A stretch of DNA of 64,000 nucleotides from DAOVRD01 sp964521715 (GTDB lineage Bacteria > Planctomycetota > Brocadiia > SM23-32). Shown here piece by piece: positions 8,181 to 16,754 of the stretch. The first letter of the stretch is position 1. Each line of letters starts with the position of its first letter. Location: assembly GCA_964521715.1 (NCBI GenBank), contig CAZFSS010000008.1:73941-137940 (forward strand), written 5' to 3'. The position numbers were made by a program, and so were the translations under genes. The notes beneath the pieces were generated by a model, which was not told the origin of the DNA, ran no database searches, and worked only from the letters and a program-made list of their open reading frames with translations.

Positions 8181-9071
8181 ATGATAGGACTACATTTCAG
8201 CGATGCGGTAAGGATCTGGCTGACGGCGGCGCTTGCCCTGGCGTGCGTGGCCGCGCTCCCGAGTGGCAGGGCACAGGCGGAACAGGGCACGGAGGGGCGC
8301 GCTGAGCGCATCATCTTCTCCAGCGACCGGTCCGGCCAGTGGCGCGTCTGGATGGCGAATCCGGACGGCTCGGAGCTGCGCCAGTTGACCGAGTGCGCCC
8401 CCGACGAGAATGACGTCGATCCGACGTTCAGCCCCGACGGCGCGCACATCCTGTTCACGTCCACGCGCGGAGGCGAGACCGGAGTCTGGCGGATGGCCGT
8501 TGACGGCTCGGCTCCCGAACGAATCTGCGACGGCGATCAGGCCGAGTGGTCCCCGGACGGCAAGAAGATGGCCTTCCGGCGCAGCGAAGCCGTCCTTGTC
8601 CGCGACCTGGAGACGGGCGCCGAGAAGCGCCTCACGCCGGAGGATTGGCCCCATTGCTCCGGTCCGGCGTGGAGTCCGGACGGGAAGACGATTGCCTTCG
8701 CGTGCAGGTGGGACGCGGGAAACGCCGTCTACACCGTCCCCGCGGACGGCGGCCAGCCCACCGAAGTCTACGGCGAGAAAGGGGCTTGCGAGCCTCACTG
8801 GTCTCCCGACGGAACGCAGCTCGTGTACGAAACGGAGACCCACATCTGCACCATCAAGCCGGATGGCACGGACAACCGCCTGATCACCTACTTCGGCGGC
8901 GTGCAGCATTACGCGCGCTGGAGCCCCGACGGCCAGCAGCTCATCTTCTGCCAGGGCCCTTCGGAGCGAGGTCCGTGGGAGCTCTACGCCATCCCGGCTC
9001 CCGGCGGCACGCCGCGCAAGGTCACCGAGGGCGGCTCCGACATGTACCCCGACTGGCAGCGCATCCCCTAG
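8181..9071 (+). CDS. Secreted TolB-like beta-propeller protein (PD40/WD40-like repeats)
   Basis: A 296-residue exported protein: a signal peptide (about 1-34, hydrophobic core WLTAALALACVAALP), then repeats of the PD40 type. The repeat signatures FSPDGAHILF, WSPDGKKMAF, WSPDGKTIAF, WSPDGTQLVY and WSPDGQQLIF are spaced at about 40-45 residues, giving a five- or six-bladed propeller like the TolB C-terminal domain. The TolB N-terminal domain is absent, so it is not TolB itself. The start is the ATG at 8181 (MIGLHF); AGGCAATGAG just before is a weak ribosome site. It opens a run of exported proteins and may act as a scaffold or binding subunit, which is inference. Confidence 0.85.
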   Translation: MIGLHFSDAVRIWLTAALALACVAALPSGRAQAEQGTEGRAERIIFSSDRSGQWRVWMANPDGSELRQLTECAPDENDVDPTFSPDGAHILFTSTRGGETGVWRMAVDGSAPERICDGDQAEWSPDGKKMAFRRSEAVLVRDLETGAEKRLTPEDWPHCSGPAWSPDGKTIAFACRWDAGNAVYTVPADGGQPTEVYGEKGACEPHWSPDGTQLVYETETHICTIKPDGTDNRLITYFGGVQHYARWSPDGQQLIFCQGPSERGPWELYAIPAPGGTPRKVTEGGSDMYPDWQRIP

Positions 9072-9082
9072 GATCAACCGAC

Positions 9083-10852
9083 ATGCGACCACCGGCCAAT
9101 CCCCTGCGGACGTCACGCTTCGCCCACGCCCTGCTGCTGGCATCCCTTGTCTCATGCGCCGTGACGGCGCCGACGTGCGCCGCCGCGGGCGACGAGTTGC
9201 TCCCGTTCGTGCGCCTGTTCGACACGCGGGAACCTCTCGATCCTGCTGCATGGGCGTCCTGGGAGGCAGCGCCGGCGTGGGAGGGCCTGCCGGAAGGAGA
9301 GCTGGAACACGAGTTCCGCGGCGACGCGGTCGTCATGAACGACAAGGTTGCGGTCCTTGTCCGCAGGGGGGCGGGTTCCGTCCAACTGTGGTCCCGGGCC
9401 GCCGGCGGGCCGAGGCGTCAGGCGCTGCTCGGCCCCTTGCGAAGCGAGGTGTCGCCCCCCGCTCCCGTTTCCGCTCTCAGCATAGTCGAGAACGGGCCCG
9501 GCGCCGTCATGCTGGACGTAGCCTTCGAGACGCCGGAGGGCAAGCCCGCGAGCGCGGGATTCCGCCTCACCACGGGCGACCTCATTGCGGAAGTGCGTCC
9601 CGGCCCGGGCACGGACGGGCTGGCCGTCGCGGGACAGATGCGGTACGTCGCGGTCCCGGACTTCTTCGGGGACGACGTGGTGTTCGGCCCCGAGACTTGC
9701 CAGGGGGACCGCATCGGCCTGCCGACCGAGAACCTGTTCCTGAGCTTCCTCGGGGAAGGTGACGCCATCCTGGCGTGCACGTGGCGTTCGCCCGAGCGCA
9801 ACGCCGACGTGACATTCATGGGTGACGGGTCCGAGCGCGCGATCTCGGGTTGCACGGTGCAGTGCGCGCCCGGAGAGAGCGTTTGGGTCGCATGCCTGGA
9901 AGGCGCCGGCATCTGGCACGCCCGCGCCCTGAATGGGGCCGGCGCCACGGAGGACATCGCCCTGTCCTGGCAGCCCCCCTTCCCCGCCAAGTGGCGGGCC
10001 AGCTTCGTGCGGGCCGACGGCGTGGCCGACTCCTGGGATTTCCAGGACGGACGGCAGGAGGGCTACTCACGGCCCGGGTTTGCGGAGATGGTCTACCCCT
10101 GTTGGCTCGAGGGCGGCCGCGCGTATCTCCGTGTCCCTCAGCCGCTTCTGGCATCACGGGCCGGCGGCTATGAGGCCGTCGTGGCCTACCCGCTGGATCG
10201 CAGTCGAGCCACCCCGCTGACGGCCTTTTGCGCCATCGATATCATGCGCAACACGCTGGGCGTCGGCCCATGCCAGTACATCCTGGCCATGGAGGGCCTG
10301 GGCGCGGAGGCGCATCCCACACCGGCGGACGTGACAGAATGGGTGGAGAGGCAGTTCGAGCGCGGGCGCGACGAGCAGTCGTCCGGCGCCATCAAGGAGC
10401 GGCTGGCCGCCATGGTCGAACACGTCTCCCACACGCAGCAGCGCCTGGACACCTACGCCGGCTTCGCACGCCAGGTGCGCGGCCTCTGTGAGAGCGCCGG
10501 GCCGGGGCCGTCGGCCGGCGACACGAGGTCTCGCCTGCTGAGCATGGCGGACGAGACGGAGCGGCGCATCGCCGTCGAGCGGGAGGCCATACAGTCGGTG
10601 CCGCCCGCTGCGGAGCTGGCGGACGCGATGGCCGGCCTCATCGGCACCGCGAATGTCCTGCCCGAGGTGCAGCGCATCGCGGCCGAGCTGCGGTCCATCG
10701 GCGCCGCCCAGGACGAAGCGCTGGCCCGCTGCCGGATGACGGCCAGAAGGGTCAAGCAGGCCTGCCGCATGGCCGCAGCCGGGGACGCGCGGACGGAGCA
10801 GTTCGTAAGAGAGGTCCAGGACCTGGCGGAGAAGATCCTGCGGCCGCAGTAG
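9083..10852 (+). CDS. Exported protein of an unrecognised family, short paralogue 1 of 3
   Basis: A 589-residue protein with a signal peptide (about 1-35). I do not recognise the family. It shares its middle and C-terminal architecture with the next two genes: GDAVVMNDKVAVLVRR near residue 90, VPDFFGDDVVF near 195, ENLFLSFLGEGDAIL, YPCWLEGG, and RNTLGVGPCQYIL near 390. After this comes a long helical, charged C-terminal region with heptad-like spacing. Unlike its paralogues it lacks the roughly 170-residue N-terminal carbohydrate-binding-like module. Two cysteine positions (YPCW, GPCQY) recur in all three proteins. It lies 11 nt after the propeller gene. The function is unknown; cell-surface polysaccharide binding or processing is only a contextual guess. 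Confidence 0.8.
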   Translation: MRPPANPLRTSRFAHALLLASLVSCAVTAPTCAAAGDELLPFVRLFDTREPLDPAAWASWEAAPAWEGLPEGELEHEFRGDAVVMNDKVAVLVRRGAGSVQLWSRAAGGPRRQALLGPLRSEVSPPAPVSALSIVENGPGAVMLDVAFETPEGKPASAGFRLTTGDLIAEVRPGPGTDGLAVAGQMRYVAVPDFFGDDVVFGPETCQGDRIGLPTENLFLSFLGEGDAILACTWRSPERNADVTFMGDGSERAISGCTVQCAPGESVWVACLEGAGIWHARALNGAGATEDIALSWQPPFPAKWRASFVRADGVADSWDFQDGRQEGYSRPGFAEMVYPCWLEGGRAYLRVPQPLLASRAGGYEAVVAYPLDRSRATPLTAFCAIDIMRNTLGVGPCQYILAMEGLGAEAHPTPADVTEWVERQFERGRDEQSSGAIKERLAAMVEHVSHTQQRLDTYAGFARQVRGLCESAGPGPSAGDTRSRLLSMADETERRIAVEREAIQSVPPAAELADAMAGLIGTANVLPEVQRIAAELRSIGAAQDEALARCRMTARRVKQACRMAAAGDARTEQFVREVQDLAEKILRPQ

Positions 10853-10887
10853 CGGCGCATGTCGGCAGCCCCGAGAGGAATCCCGGA

Positions 10888-13227
10888 ATGACCCGATCTC
10901 GACAACGCGAATTGGGATTCGTCCTGATCGCCCTTCTCTGCCTGCACGTCGGCGCGTGGGGCGCCCTGGGCGCAGAGCCGCTCCGGCCGGACAGGAACAG
11001 ATTCGGGAACGCAAGTTTCGAGATGGGCAGAGAGTTCTGGTGGATGGACGAGGGGCCCGGCACTGCCGGCAAGTTCTCGGTGGATGACGCAGACGCCGCC
11101 GTGGGGCGTTACAGCGCGCTGGTAACCGTCGGCCAGGTCGGCCAATGGGGCGTGCAGTTCGGCCAGCCCGTGGACGCCGCTGCGGTCGGCAAGACGCTCA
11201 CCTTCGCGGCCTTCGCCAGGAACACCAAAGAGCCTGTCACCCTCAACCTCGAAGTCCAGCGGGCCGGCTCGCCGTGGGACAACGCCATCACCGAGCAGTT
11301 CAAGCTCGACGACGGCCAGTGGCACGAGCTGCACGTTACCTTCCGCGTGCCGAAGGCTTTCCCCGAGGGCTGGTACGCCTACGTGTACTGCGCGCAGCCG
11401 AGCGCCGAGTTCCGGGTTGACATGTTCCGGCTGTACGAAGGCGACTATGCGCCGTATTCGGACATCGCGCGGGAGGAGACGCTGGCGGCCGGCACGCGCG
11501 TCTTCGACGCAGCCGTGCCCGCCGACGGGCGGTTCCCCGAGCCCCCTCCGGAGGGCAGTTCGTCGTGGAGGCCGGTCGCTCCCGGAGAAGCGGGCCACGA
11601 GTTCGCGCGGGACGCCGTCGTCCTGAACGACCGGGTCGGGCTTGTCGGGCGGAAGGGGGCAGCGGGCCTGGAGTTCTACGCCAGGGGCCCCGAGGGCTAT
11701 GTATCGCGGGCGATCCTTGCGCCGTGCCCCAATGCCGCGTCTGAGGCGACCACGCTCCGCGCGGCCAATGTGGTGCAGAACGACCTGCAGCGGGCGGTTG
11801 TGGCGGCGGCTTTCGAGACGGCAGACGGGCGGCCGCTCACGCTCCGGTGCGAACTGGGCATGGGAGAGCCGTTCGTGAAGGTCCAGAACGGCGGCGGCCT
11901 CGACCGGCTGCGCGTGGAGGCGCCGTGCCGTTTCGTGGTGCTGCCGGACTTCTTCGCGGACGACATCGTCGTGGACGCCGCCGCGCTGCCCGTGGCGCAG
12001 GCGGACCTGCCGTGCGAGAACTTCCTGATGCACATGCTCGGCGACGGCGAAGCCGTTCTCATGATCGTGCGACGCGCCGCCTCGGAGGACGTGCAGATCG
12101 CCCTGTCGGGCCAGGGCGGGGATCGAGCCGTCACGGCTTCCGAGGTCCGTTGCGATCCGCAGCAGAGCATCTGGCTGGGCGTCATGGAGGGTCCCGCCGT
12201 CTGGCACGTCCGCAACGTGACCGCGGCAGACGCGGACAAGGCCTTGCGGCTCGACTGGAGGCCGCCGTTCCAGGCCCAATGGCGTGTGGACTGGACGCGC
12301 CGCGACGGGCTGATCGACAGCTGGGAGATGGCCACTCAGAAGCAGGACGGTGGATTCGTCAAGCACGGCTGGTTCGGTGCTGCCGGAAGCCTGCCCGCCG
12401 ACAGGCGCAGATGGACGACCGTGCTGGGATGGTTCCGGTACCCCTGTTGGACCGACCGCGCGGGCTACGGCTGGCTGCAACCCCTGAGCGAGCCGATGCG
12501 CTTCGAAGGACCCGCGCTCATCTACCCGATCAACCGAGCCACGGACACGCCGCTTGGCGCCTACACGCTCGTGGACATGGCGCGTGGCACGCTCGGGCTC
12601 GGGCCCTGCCAGTACGTCCTGGACGTCGAGGCGCAGGACGCGAAATACGTCGGCAACGGGGGCTGCGACACGAGGGACAAGGTCAACGCCATCTACGCCA
12701 GCGGAGAACAGAGGAAGCGGCGCGAGGAGATCGATCAACGGCTGAGCGGGCTCCTCCTCTTCCTCAAACACATCCGCGGCAGGATCGAAGCCTACGTGGC
12801 CTTCGGCCATGAGATGCTCGCATACCTGGCGGCGCAGAAACAGGCCCACCCCGAACTGGCCGACGCCTTGACCCAGATGGAGAGCCTGACGAAGGCCATC
12901 GACGAGAAGGTGACAGCCAGGAGAACAGCCATCAACACGCCCGAGTACGCGGACGACCTGATGGCGCGGTTCCGGGCGGAGGTCCTCGACTACGAAGGGC
13001 CGGACGCGCTGGACCGCTGCAAGGCCATCAGCGAAGCATGGGTCGAGGTCGCCGGCAACCAGGACGAGCTCGTGGGAGAGTGCCGCCTGGCCGTCAGGCT
13101 TCTGCGACAGCGCGCGAGCCTGGCCGTGACCCTCGACCCGCGAATGGCGGACATATCCACGGAGATCCGGGAGCGCACGCGGCAGATGCTGCGCAATCCC
13201 ACGCTGCTCGAAGCCCCGCGACACTAG
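10888..13227 (+). CDS. Exported protein of an unrecognised family with N-terminal CBM-like module, paralogue 2 of 3
   Basis: A 779-residue protein. Layout: signal peptide (about 1-30); a beta-rich module (about 35-195) resembling CBM4/9-type carbohydrate-binding domains, opening with NASFEMG and closing with FRVDMFRLYEGDYAPYS; the shared central domain (DAVVLNDRVGL, LPDFFADDIVVDAAALPV, ENFLMHMLGDGEAVLM, WRPPFQAQWRVDW, RGTLGLGPCQYVLDVE); and a helical C-terminus (FGHEMLAYLAAQK, EVLDYEGPDALDRCK). AGAGGAATCCCGGA precedes the ATG. It is collinear over its whole length with the next gene and, beyond the CBM-like part, with the previous one. I cannot name the family or predict an enzyme activity; no standard catalytic motif is seen. 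Confidence 0.82.
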   Translation: MTRSRQRELGFVLIALLCLHVGAWGALGAEPLRPDRNRFGNASFEMGREFWWMDEGPGTAGKFSVDDADAAVGRYSALVTVGQVGQWGVQFGQPVDAAAVGKTLTFAAFARNTKEPVTLNLEVQRAGSPWDNAITEQFKLDDGQWHELHVTFRVPKAFPEGWYAYVYCAQPSAEFRVDMFRLYEGDYAPYSDIAREETLAAGTRVFDAAVPADGRFPEPPPEGSSSWRPVAPGEAGHEFARDAVVLNDRVGLVGRKGAAGLEFYARGPEGYVSRAILAPCPNAASEATTLRAANVVQNDLQRAVVAAAFETADGRPLTLRCELGMGEPFVKVQNGGGLDRLRVEAPCRFVVLPDFFADDIVVDAAALPVAQADLPCENFLMHMLGDGEAVLMIVRRAASEDVQIALSGQGGDRAVTASEVRCDPQQSIWLGVMEGPAVWHVRNVTAADADKALRLDWRPPFQAQWRVDWTRRDGLIDSWEMATQKQDGGFVKHGWFGAAGSLPADRRRWTTVLGWFRYPCWTDRAGYGWLQPLSEPMRFEGPALIYPINRATDTPLGAYTLVDMARGTLGLGPCQYVLDVEAQDAKYVGNGGCDTRDKVNAIYASGEQRKRREEIDQRLSGLLLFLKHIRGRIEAYVAFGHEMLAYLAAQKQAHPELADALTQMESLTKAIDEKVTARRTAINTPEYADDLMARFRAEVLDYEGPDALDRCKAISEAWVEVAGNQDELVGECRLAVRLLRQRASLAVTLDPRMADISTEIRERTRQMLRNPTLLEAPRH

Positions 13228-13262
13228 AACTCAAGCGACACGAACCGAAGGAGACGTTGAGG

Positions 13263-15596
13263 ATGCCCCTGCGACGCAGCGCCAGGACGGTTGCCGCATG
13301 CGCCCTCGTGATCGTGCTGCACCTTGGCCTGGCGGGTTCCATCCGCCCCGCGCGTGCGCAGAGCCCCAACCTGCTCGCCAACCCCGGCTTCGAGATGGGC
13401 TCCACCCCGTGGCAGATAGAGAGCGCCGAGGGCACCGTGGCCAGCTTCACAGTCGACAAAGACGACGCGGCCGAGGGCCGGCTCAGCGCCCTCGTCACAA
13501 TAGGCTCCGTGGCCGACTGGGGAGCCCAGTTCGGGCAGGGGTTGGACGCGGGCCGCAAAGGGCATACCTACACCTTCGCGGCGCTCGCCCGCGGCGTGTC
13601 CGGGCCGGTCACCGTGAGGCTGGAGATCGAGCGCGGCGACGATCCCTGGGACAGAGCCGCCCAGACCGAGCCCGTGGCATTGGCGAAGGACCGATGGGCG
13701 GAACTCCACGTCACGTTCCAGGTCACCCGGGACTACCCGGAGGGATGGACCGCCTACATCAGTTGCGACCAGCCCGAGGCCAGGTTCAGGGTCGACGCGT
13801 TCCGGCTCTACGAAGGCGACTACCTGCCCTATGAGCAGGTCGCCAAGGAGGAGACGACGCAGGCCGGCGTGCGGGTGTTCGACACGGGCGCGCCGTCCGC
13901 TGCGCCCCTTACGGGCGAGGCGTTCGGCCGGAGGGACGGCTGGGAGGAGGTTGCGCCGGGCGAGGCGGCCCACCGGTTCACGGGCGACGCGGTCGTCTCG
14001 AACGAGCGCCTCACCCTCGCCCTGCGTCCGGGCGCCCGAGGCGCGGAGCTCTATGCATCCGGGCCCGGCTCGACGCGCTTGCGCGCCGTCCTGGCGCCAC
14101 TGGCGGGCGCCCAATCGGGCGAGCTCACCTCGGCCACCCTCATTGAGAACAGCCCGGACGGCGCCGCCGTGGACGCCACCTTCCGGGCGTCGAACGGCAG
14201 CGACCTGGCGCTGCGATACAGGCTGACGTTGGGCCAGGTCTTCGTCGAGACGGAGCCGCAGCGCAACGTCACAGCCCTGGGCGTGGAGGCCCCCTGCCGT
14301 TACGTCATCCTGCCGGACTTCTTTGCCGACGACATCGTGGTGGACGCAACCGCCCTCCCCGTCTCGGAAGCCGACCTGCCGGGAGAGAACTTCCTGCTGC
14401 ACATGCTGGGCGCGGGCGAGGCCGTGCTGATGAACGTGTGGAGCGTGGGGGGCGAAGACGTGCATGTCCAGCTTTCGGAGCACGGCGGCCCGAAGAGCAT
14501 CGACGCGTCCGAGATCCAATACGGAAACGAAGGCAAGGTCTGGGTGGCCGTCATCGAGGGACCGGGCGCCTGGCACGAGCGGCAGGTCACCGAAGGCGAC
14601 AGGGGCAACGTCATACCGCTCGACTGGCGCGCCCCTTTCCCCGCCCAGTGGCAGGTCGACTGGACGCGCGATGACGGCCTGATTGACAGTTGGGCCATGC
14701 TCAACGAGAATCCCGGCGGGAACTTCACGAAGCCCAGTCTGTACTCCTATCCGGACAGGCTGGGCCCCGACAGGCGCCGCTGGACGACGGTCCTCGGATG
14801 GTTCGAATACCCCTGCTGGATCGACAAGGCCGGCCAGGGGCACCTGGAGCCGCTGCGGCGCGTGGTCACCTTCAAGGGGCCTGCCATCATCTACCCCGTC
14901 AACCGCGTGAACGACACGCCGCTGGACGTCTACACCGTCGTCGACATCGTGCGCTCCACTCTCGGCGTCGGTCCCTGCGAATACATACTCGACCTGGAGG
15001 CGCAGCGCAGCACGTATCAGGGCCAGGCCACCTGCGCTACGCGCGACCTGCTCGACGGCATCTACGGCAAAGGCCAGCAGAAGGAGCGTCGCGCGGACGT
15101 GGAGCAGGCCCTGGTCGACGTCATGATCTTCATCCGACACATCCGCGGGCGGATCGAGAGCTACGTCGAGTTCGGACACGAGATGCTCGACTACCTGGCA
15201 GCGCAGAAGGAACAGCACCCCGAACTGGCCGACCGGATCGCCGAGCTGGAGACGTTCACCAAAGCGATAGATGCGAGGGTGGCCCGAAGAAGCGAACAGA
15301 TCAAGACAACCGACTACGCCGCCGGGCTCGTCGATCAGTTCCGGGCCAGCGTCCTCGACTACGAAGGGCCGGACGCGCTGGACAGGTGCAAGAAATTGAC
15401 CGAAGCCTGGGTGGACATTGGTGGGAACCAGGACGAACTGGCCGGGGAGTGCCGATGGGCCGTCAAGATGCTGCGCCAGCGGGCGGCGCTGGCGCTGGCC
15501 GTCGATCCCCGGATGGCAGAGATCGCGAAGGAGATCCGCGAGCGCACGCAGGTCGTGCTGCGCAACCCCGCCGGCCACGAGGGCGCAAGACACTGA
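13263..15596 (+). CDS. Exported protein of an unrecognised family with N-terminal CBM-like module, paralogue 3 of 3
   Basis: A 777-residue protein, the closest paralogue of the gene before it. Signal peptide (about 1-35), CBM4/9-like module (LLANPGFEMGS to FRVDAFRLYEGDYLPY), shared central domain (LPDFFADDIVVDATALPV, ENFLLHMLGAGEAVLM, RSTLGVGPCEYILDLEAQ) and helical C-terminus (FGHEMLDYLAAQKEQHPELA, SVLDYEGPDALDRCKKL). AAGGAG at about 13248 supports the ATG at 13263. Conservation is highest in the central motif and C-terminal helices, which suggests a constrained shared function; the CBM-like part and the linker after it vary more. The three copies probably arose by tandem duplication, with loss of the binding module in the first or gain before the last duplication. 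Confidence 0.82.
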   Translation: MPLRRSARTVAACALVIVLHLGLAGSIRPARAQSPNLLANPGFEMGSTPWQIESAEGTVASFTVDKDDAAEGRLSALVTIGSVADWGAQFGQGLDAGRKGHTYTFAALARGVSGPVTVRLEIERGDDPWDRAAQTEPVALAKDRWAELHVTFQVTRDYPEGWTAYISCDQPEARFRVDAFRLYEGDYLPYEQVAKEETTQAGVRVFDTGAPSAAPLTGEAFGRRDGWEEVAPGEAAHRFTGDAVVSNERLTLALRPGARGAELYASGPGSTRLRAVLAPLAGAQSGELTSATLIENSPDGAAVDATFRASNGSDLALRYRLTLGQVFVETEPQRNVTALGVEAPCRYVILPDFFADDIVVDATALPVSEADLPGENFLLHMLGAGEAVLMNVWSVGGEDVHVQLSEHGGPKSIDASEIQYGNEGKVWVAVIEGPGAWHERQVTEGDRGNVIPLDWRAPFPAQWQVDWTRDDGLIDSWAMLNENPGGNFTKPSLYSYPDRLGPDRRRWTTVLGWFEYPCWIDKAGQGHLEPLRRVVTFKGPAIIYPVNRVNDTPLDVYTVVDIVRSTLGVGPCEYILDLEAQRSTYQGQATCATRDLLDGIYGKGQQKERRADVEQALVDVMIFIRHIRGRIESYVEFGHEMLDYLAAQKEQHPELADRIAELETFTKAIDARVARRSEQIKTTDYAAGLVDQFRASVLDYEGPDALDRCKKLTEAWVDIGGNQDELAGECRWAVKMLRQRAALALAVDPRMAEIAKEIRERTQVVLRNPAGHEGARH

Positions 15597-15640
15597 CGCA
15601 GAAGCTCCAAGGACCAAGCATGAGGACCCAAGAGGACTCC

Positions 15641-16558
15641 ATGAGCAAGACGATGATGCGAGAGAGAATGCTCGGATGTGCGGCGGCCGCCCTGGTGCTG
15701 GCCGTCCTTGCAGTCGGAGGATGCGGCAAGAAGGAGAAGGAAGCCCAACCTGCCGCAGCCGCAGCGAAGCCGGCCGCAGCAAAGCCCGCCGCGCCGGAGC
15801 AGTCCGTGACCGAGACCGGGATCCCGATGATGCTGATCCCCGCCGGCCATTTCGCGATGGGCGATAGCAGCGGAGAAGAGGACGAGAGGCCGGCGCACAC
15901 CGTGCGCCTTGACGCCTTTTACATGGACAAGCACGAGGTGACCCAGGAGGCCTACGAGGCCCTGATGGGCAAGAACCCGTCCAAGTCAAAGGCGTCCGAC
16001 AAACCGGTCGAGCAGGTCAGTTGGTACAATGCGGTCCGGTACTGCAACGCGCGCTCGCTCAGGGAGGGTCTCCAGCCCTGCTACGAGCCGGAGACGCTGG
16101 AGTGCGACTTCTCCGCAAACGGCTACCGGCTCCCCACGGAGGCGGAGTGGGAGTACGCGTGCCGGGCGGGGACGGATACGGATTACTCCTTCGGAAATGA
16201 CCCCGCAGACCTGGGGAGGTACGGCTGGTTCGAGGAGAACTCCGGCGATGCCACGCATCCCGTCGGCCAGAAGCAGCCCAATCCGTGGGGCCTGCACGAC
16301 ATGCACGGCAACGTCGCCGAATGGTGCCATGACGCCTACGACGCCGCATACTACGGCGCCGCGCCGGAGGAGAACCCTCGCGGCCCCGCAGCGGGCGAGG
16401 AGCGCGTGCTGCGCGGCGGAAGCTGGCAGAGCAGCGAGAACGCCTGCCGATCCTCCGCTCGATACAGCGACGCGCCGGGGTTCGCCGACGTGTGCTTCGG
16501 CTACGACGCCTACGGATTCCGCTGCGTCAGGGCAGCCGCTGGGGGCGGTCCAGACTAG
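15641..16558 (+). CDS. FGE/SUMF1-domain lipoprotein (formylglycine-generating enzyme-like fold)
   Basis: A 305-residue lipoprotein: signal with lipobox ending at C28 (LAVGGC), an Ala/Lys/Pro-rich linker (about 30-55), then an FGE-sulfatase domain to the C-terminus. Family motifs are MMLIPAGHFAMG, KHEVTQEAYEALM, RLPTEAEWEYACRAGT, NPWGLHDMHGNVAEWCHD, RVLRGGSW and GFRCVRA. The domain is shared by true formylglycine-generating enzymes and by many C-type-lectin-like surface proteins. Being surface-anchored and far from any intact sulfatase, it is more likely a binding or assembly protein than the cytosolic cysteine oxidase. AGAGG before 15641 and AAGGA before an in-frame ATG at 15620 both fit a start. 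It is the last gene of the run from 8181, 44 nt after paralogue 3. Confidence 0.87.
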   Translation: MSKTMMRERMLGCAAAALVLAVLAVGGCGKKEKEAQPAAAAAKPAAAKPAAPEQSVTETGIPMMLIPAGHFAMGDSSGEEDERPAHTVRLDAFYMDKHEVTQEAYEALMGKNPSKSKASDKPVEQVSWYNAVRYCNARSLREGLQPCYEPETLECDFSANGYRLPTEAEWEYACRAGTDTDYSFGNDPADLGRYGWFEENSGDATHPVGQKQPNPWGLHDMHGNVAEWCHDAYDAAYYGAAPEENPRGPAAGEERVLRGGSWQSSENACRSSARYSDAPGFADVCFGYDAYGFRCVRAAAGGGPD

Positions 16559-16663
16559 GGGAGCTTCAGCGTTCGGTCTGGTGGTTGTCAGGTCGAGGCG
16601 GCCTTGCAGACGTGTCGCGCGGCCATTGGGCGCCCGCCATGCTGGCAAGTCCGGTCCGCTTTC

Positions 16664-16691
16664 GTAGGGGCACGGCGCGCCGTGCCCCTAC
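16664..16691. repeat. 28-bp perfect palindrome between convergent genes
   Basis: The two halves starting GTAGGGGCACGGCG are exact reverse complements with no loop. It lies about 105 nt after the FGE gene stop and 63 nt before the end of the opposing glycosidase-like gene. It resembles short REP-like palindromes and may act as a bidirectional terminator or mRNA-stabilising end. Confidence 0.8.
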
Positions 16692-16705
16692 CTCGCTGAG
16701 CCGAA

Positions 16706-16753
16706 GGGGGCCTACCAAGGAGCTTCCGTGTTGAAGCTCCGGTAGCCTGCCCC
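16706..16753. terminator. Long imperfect hairpin, possible bidirectional terminator
   Basis: The inner stem GGAGCTTC/GAAGCTCC has a six-base loop CGTGTT. It is extended by CTACC/GGTAG after a two-base bulge and by a G-rich/C-rich outer part. The hairpin ends within two bases of the stop of the minus-strand gene at 16755. No clear T-run is seen on either side, so it may be a stability element rather than an intrinsic terminator. Confidence 0.5.
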
Positions 16754-16754
16754 C

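Noticed and set aside
10453..13224. A 923-codon minus-strand open frame
   Set aside because: Mirror frame of the exported paralogue genes; no domain, no ribosome site, and the plus-strand genes have signal peptides and paralogy.
15641..16558. Calling the FGE-domain lipoprotein a true sulfatase-activating enzyme
   Set aside because: It is a lipoprotein without an adjacent intact sulfatase, and the active cysteine pair could not be confirmed by eye.
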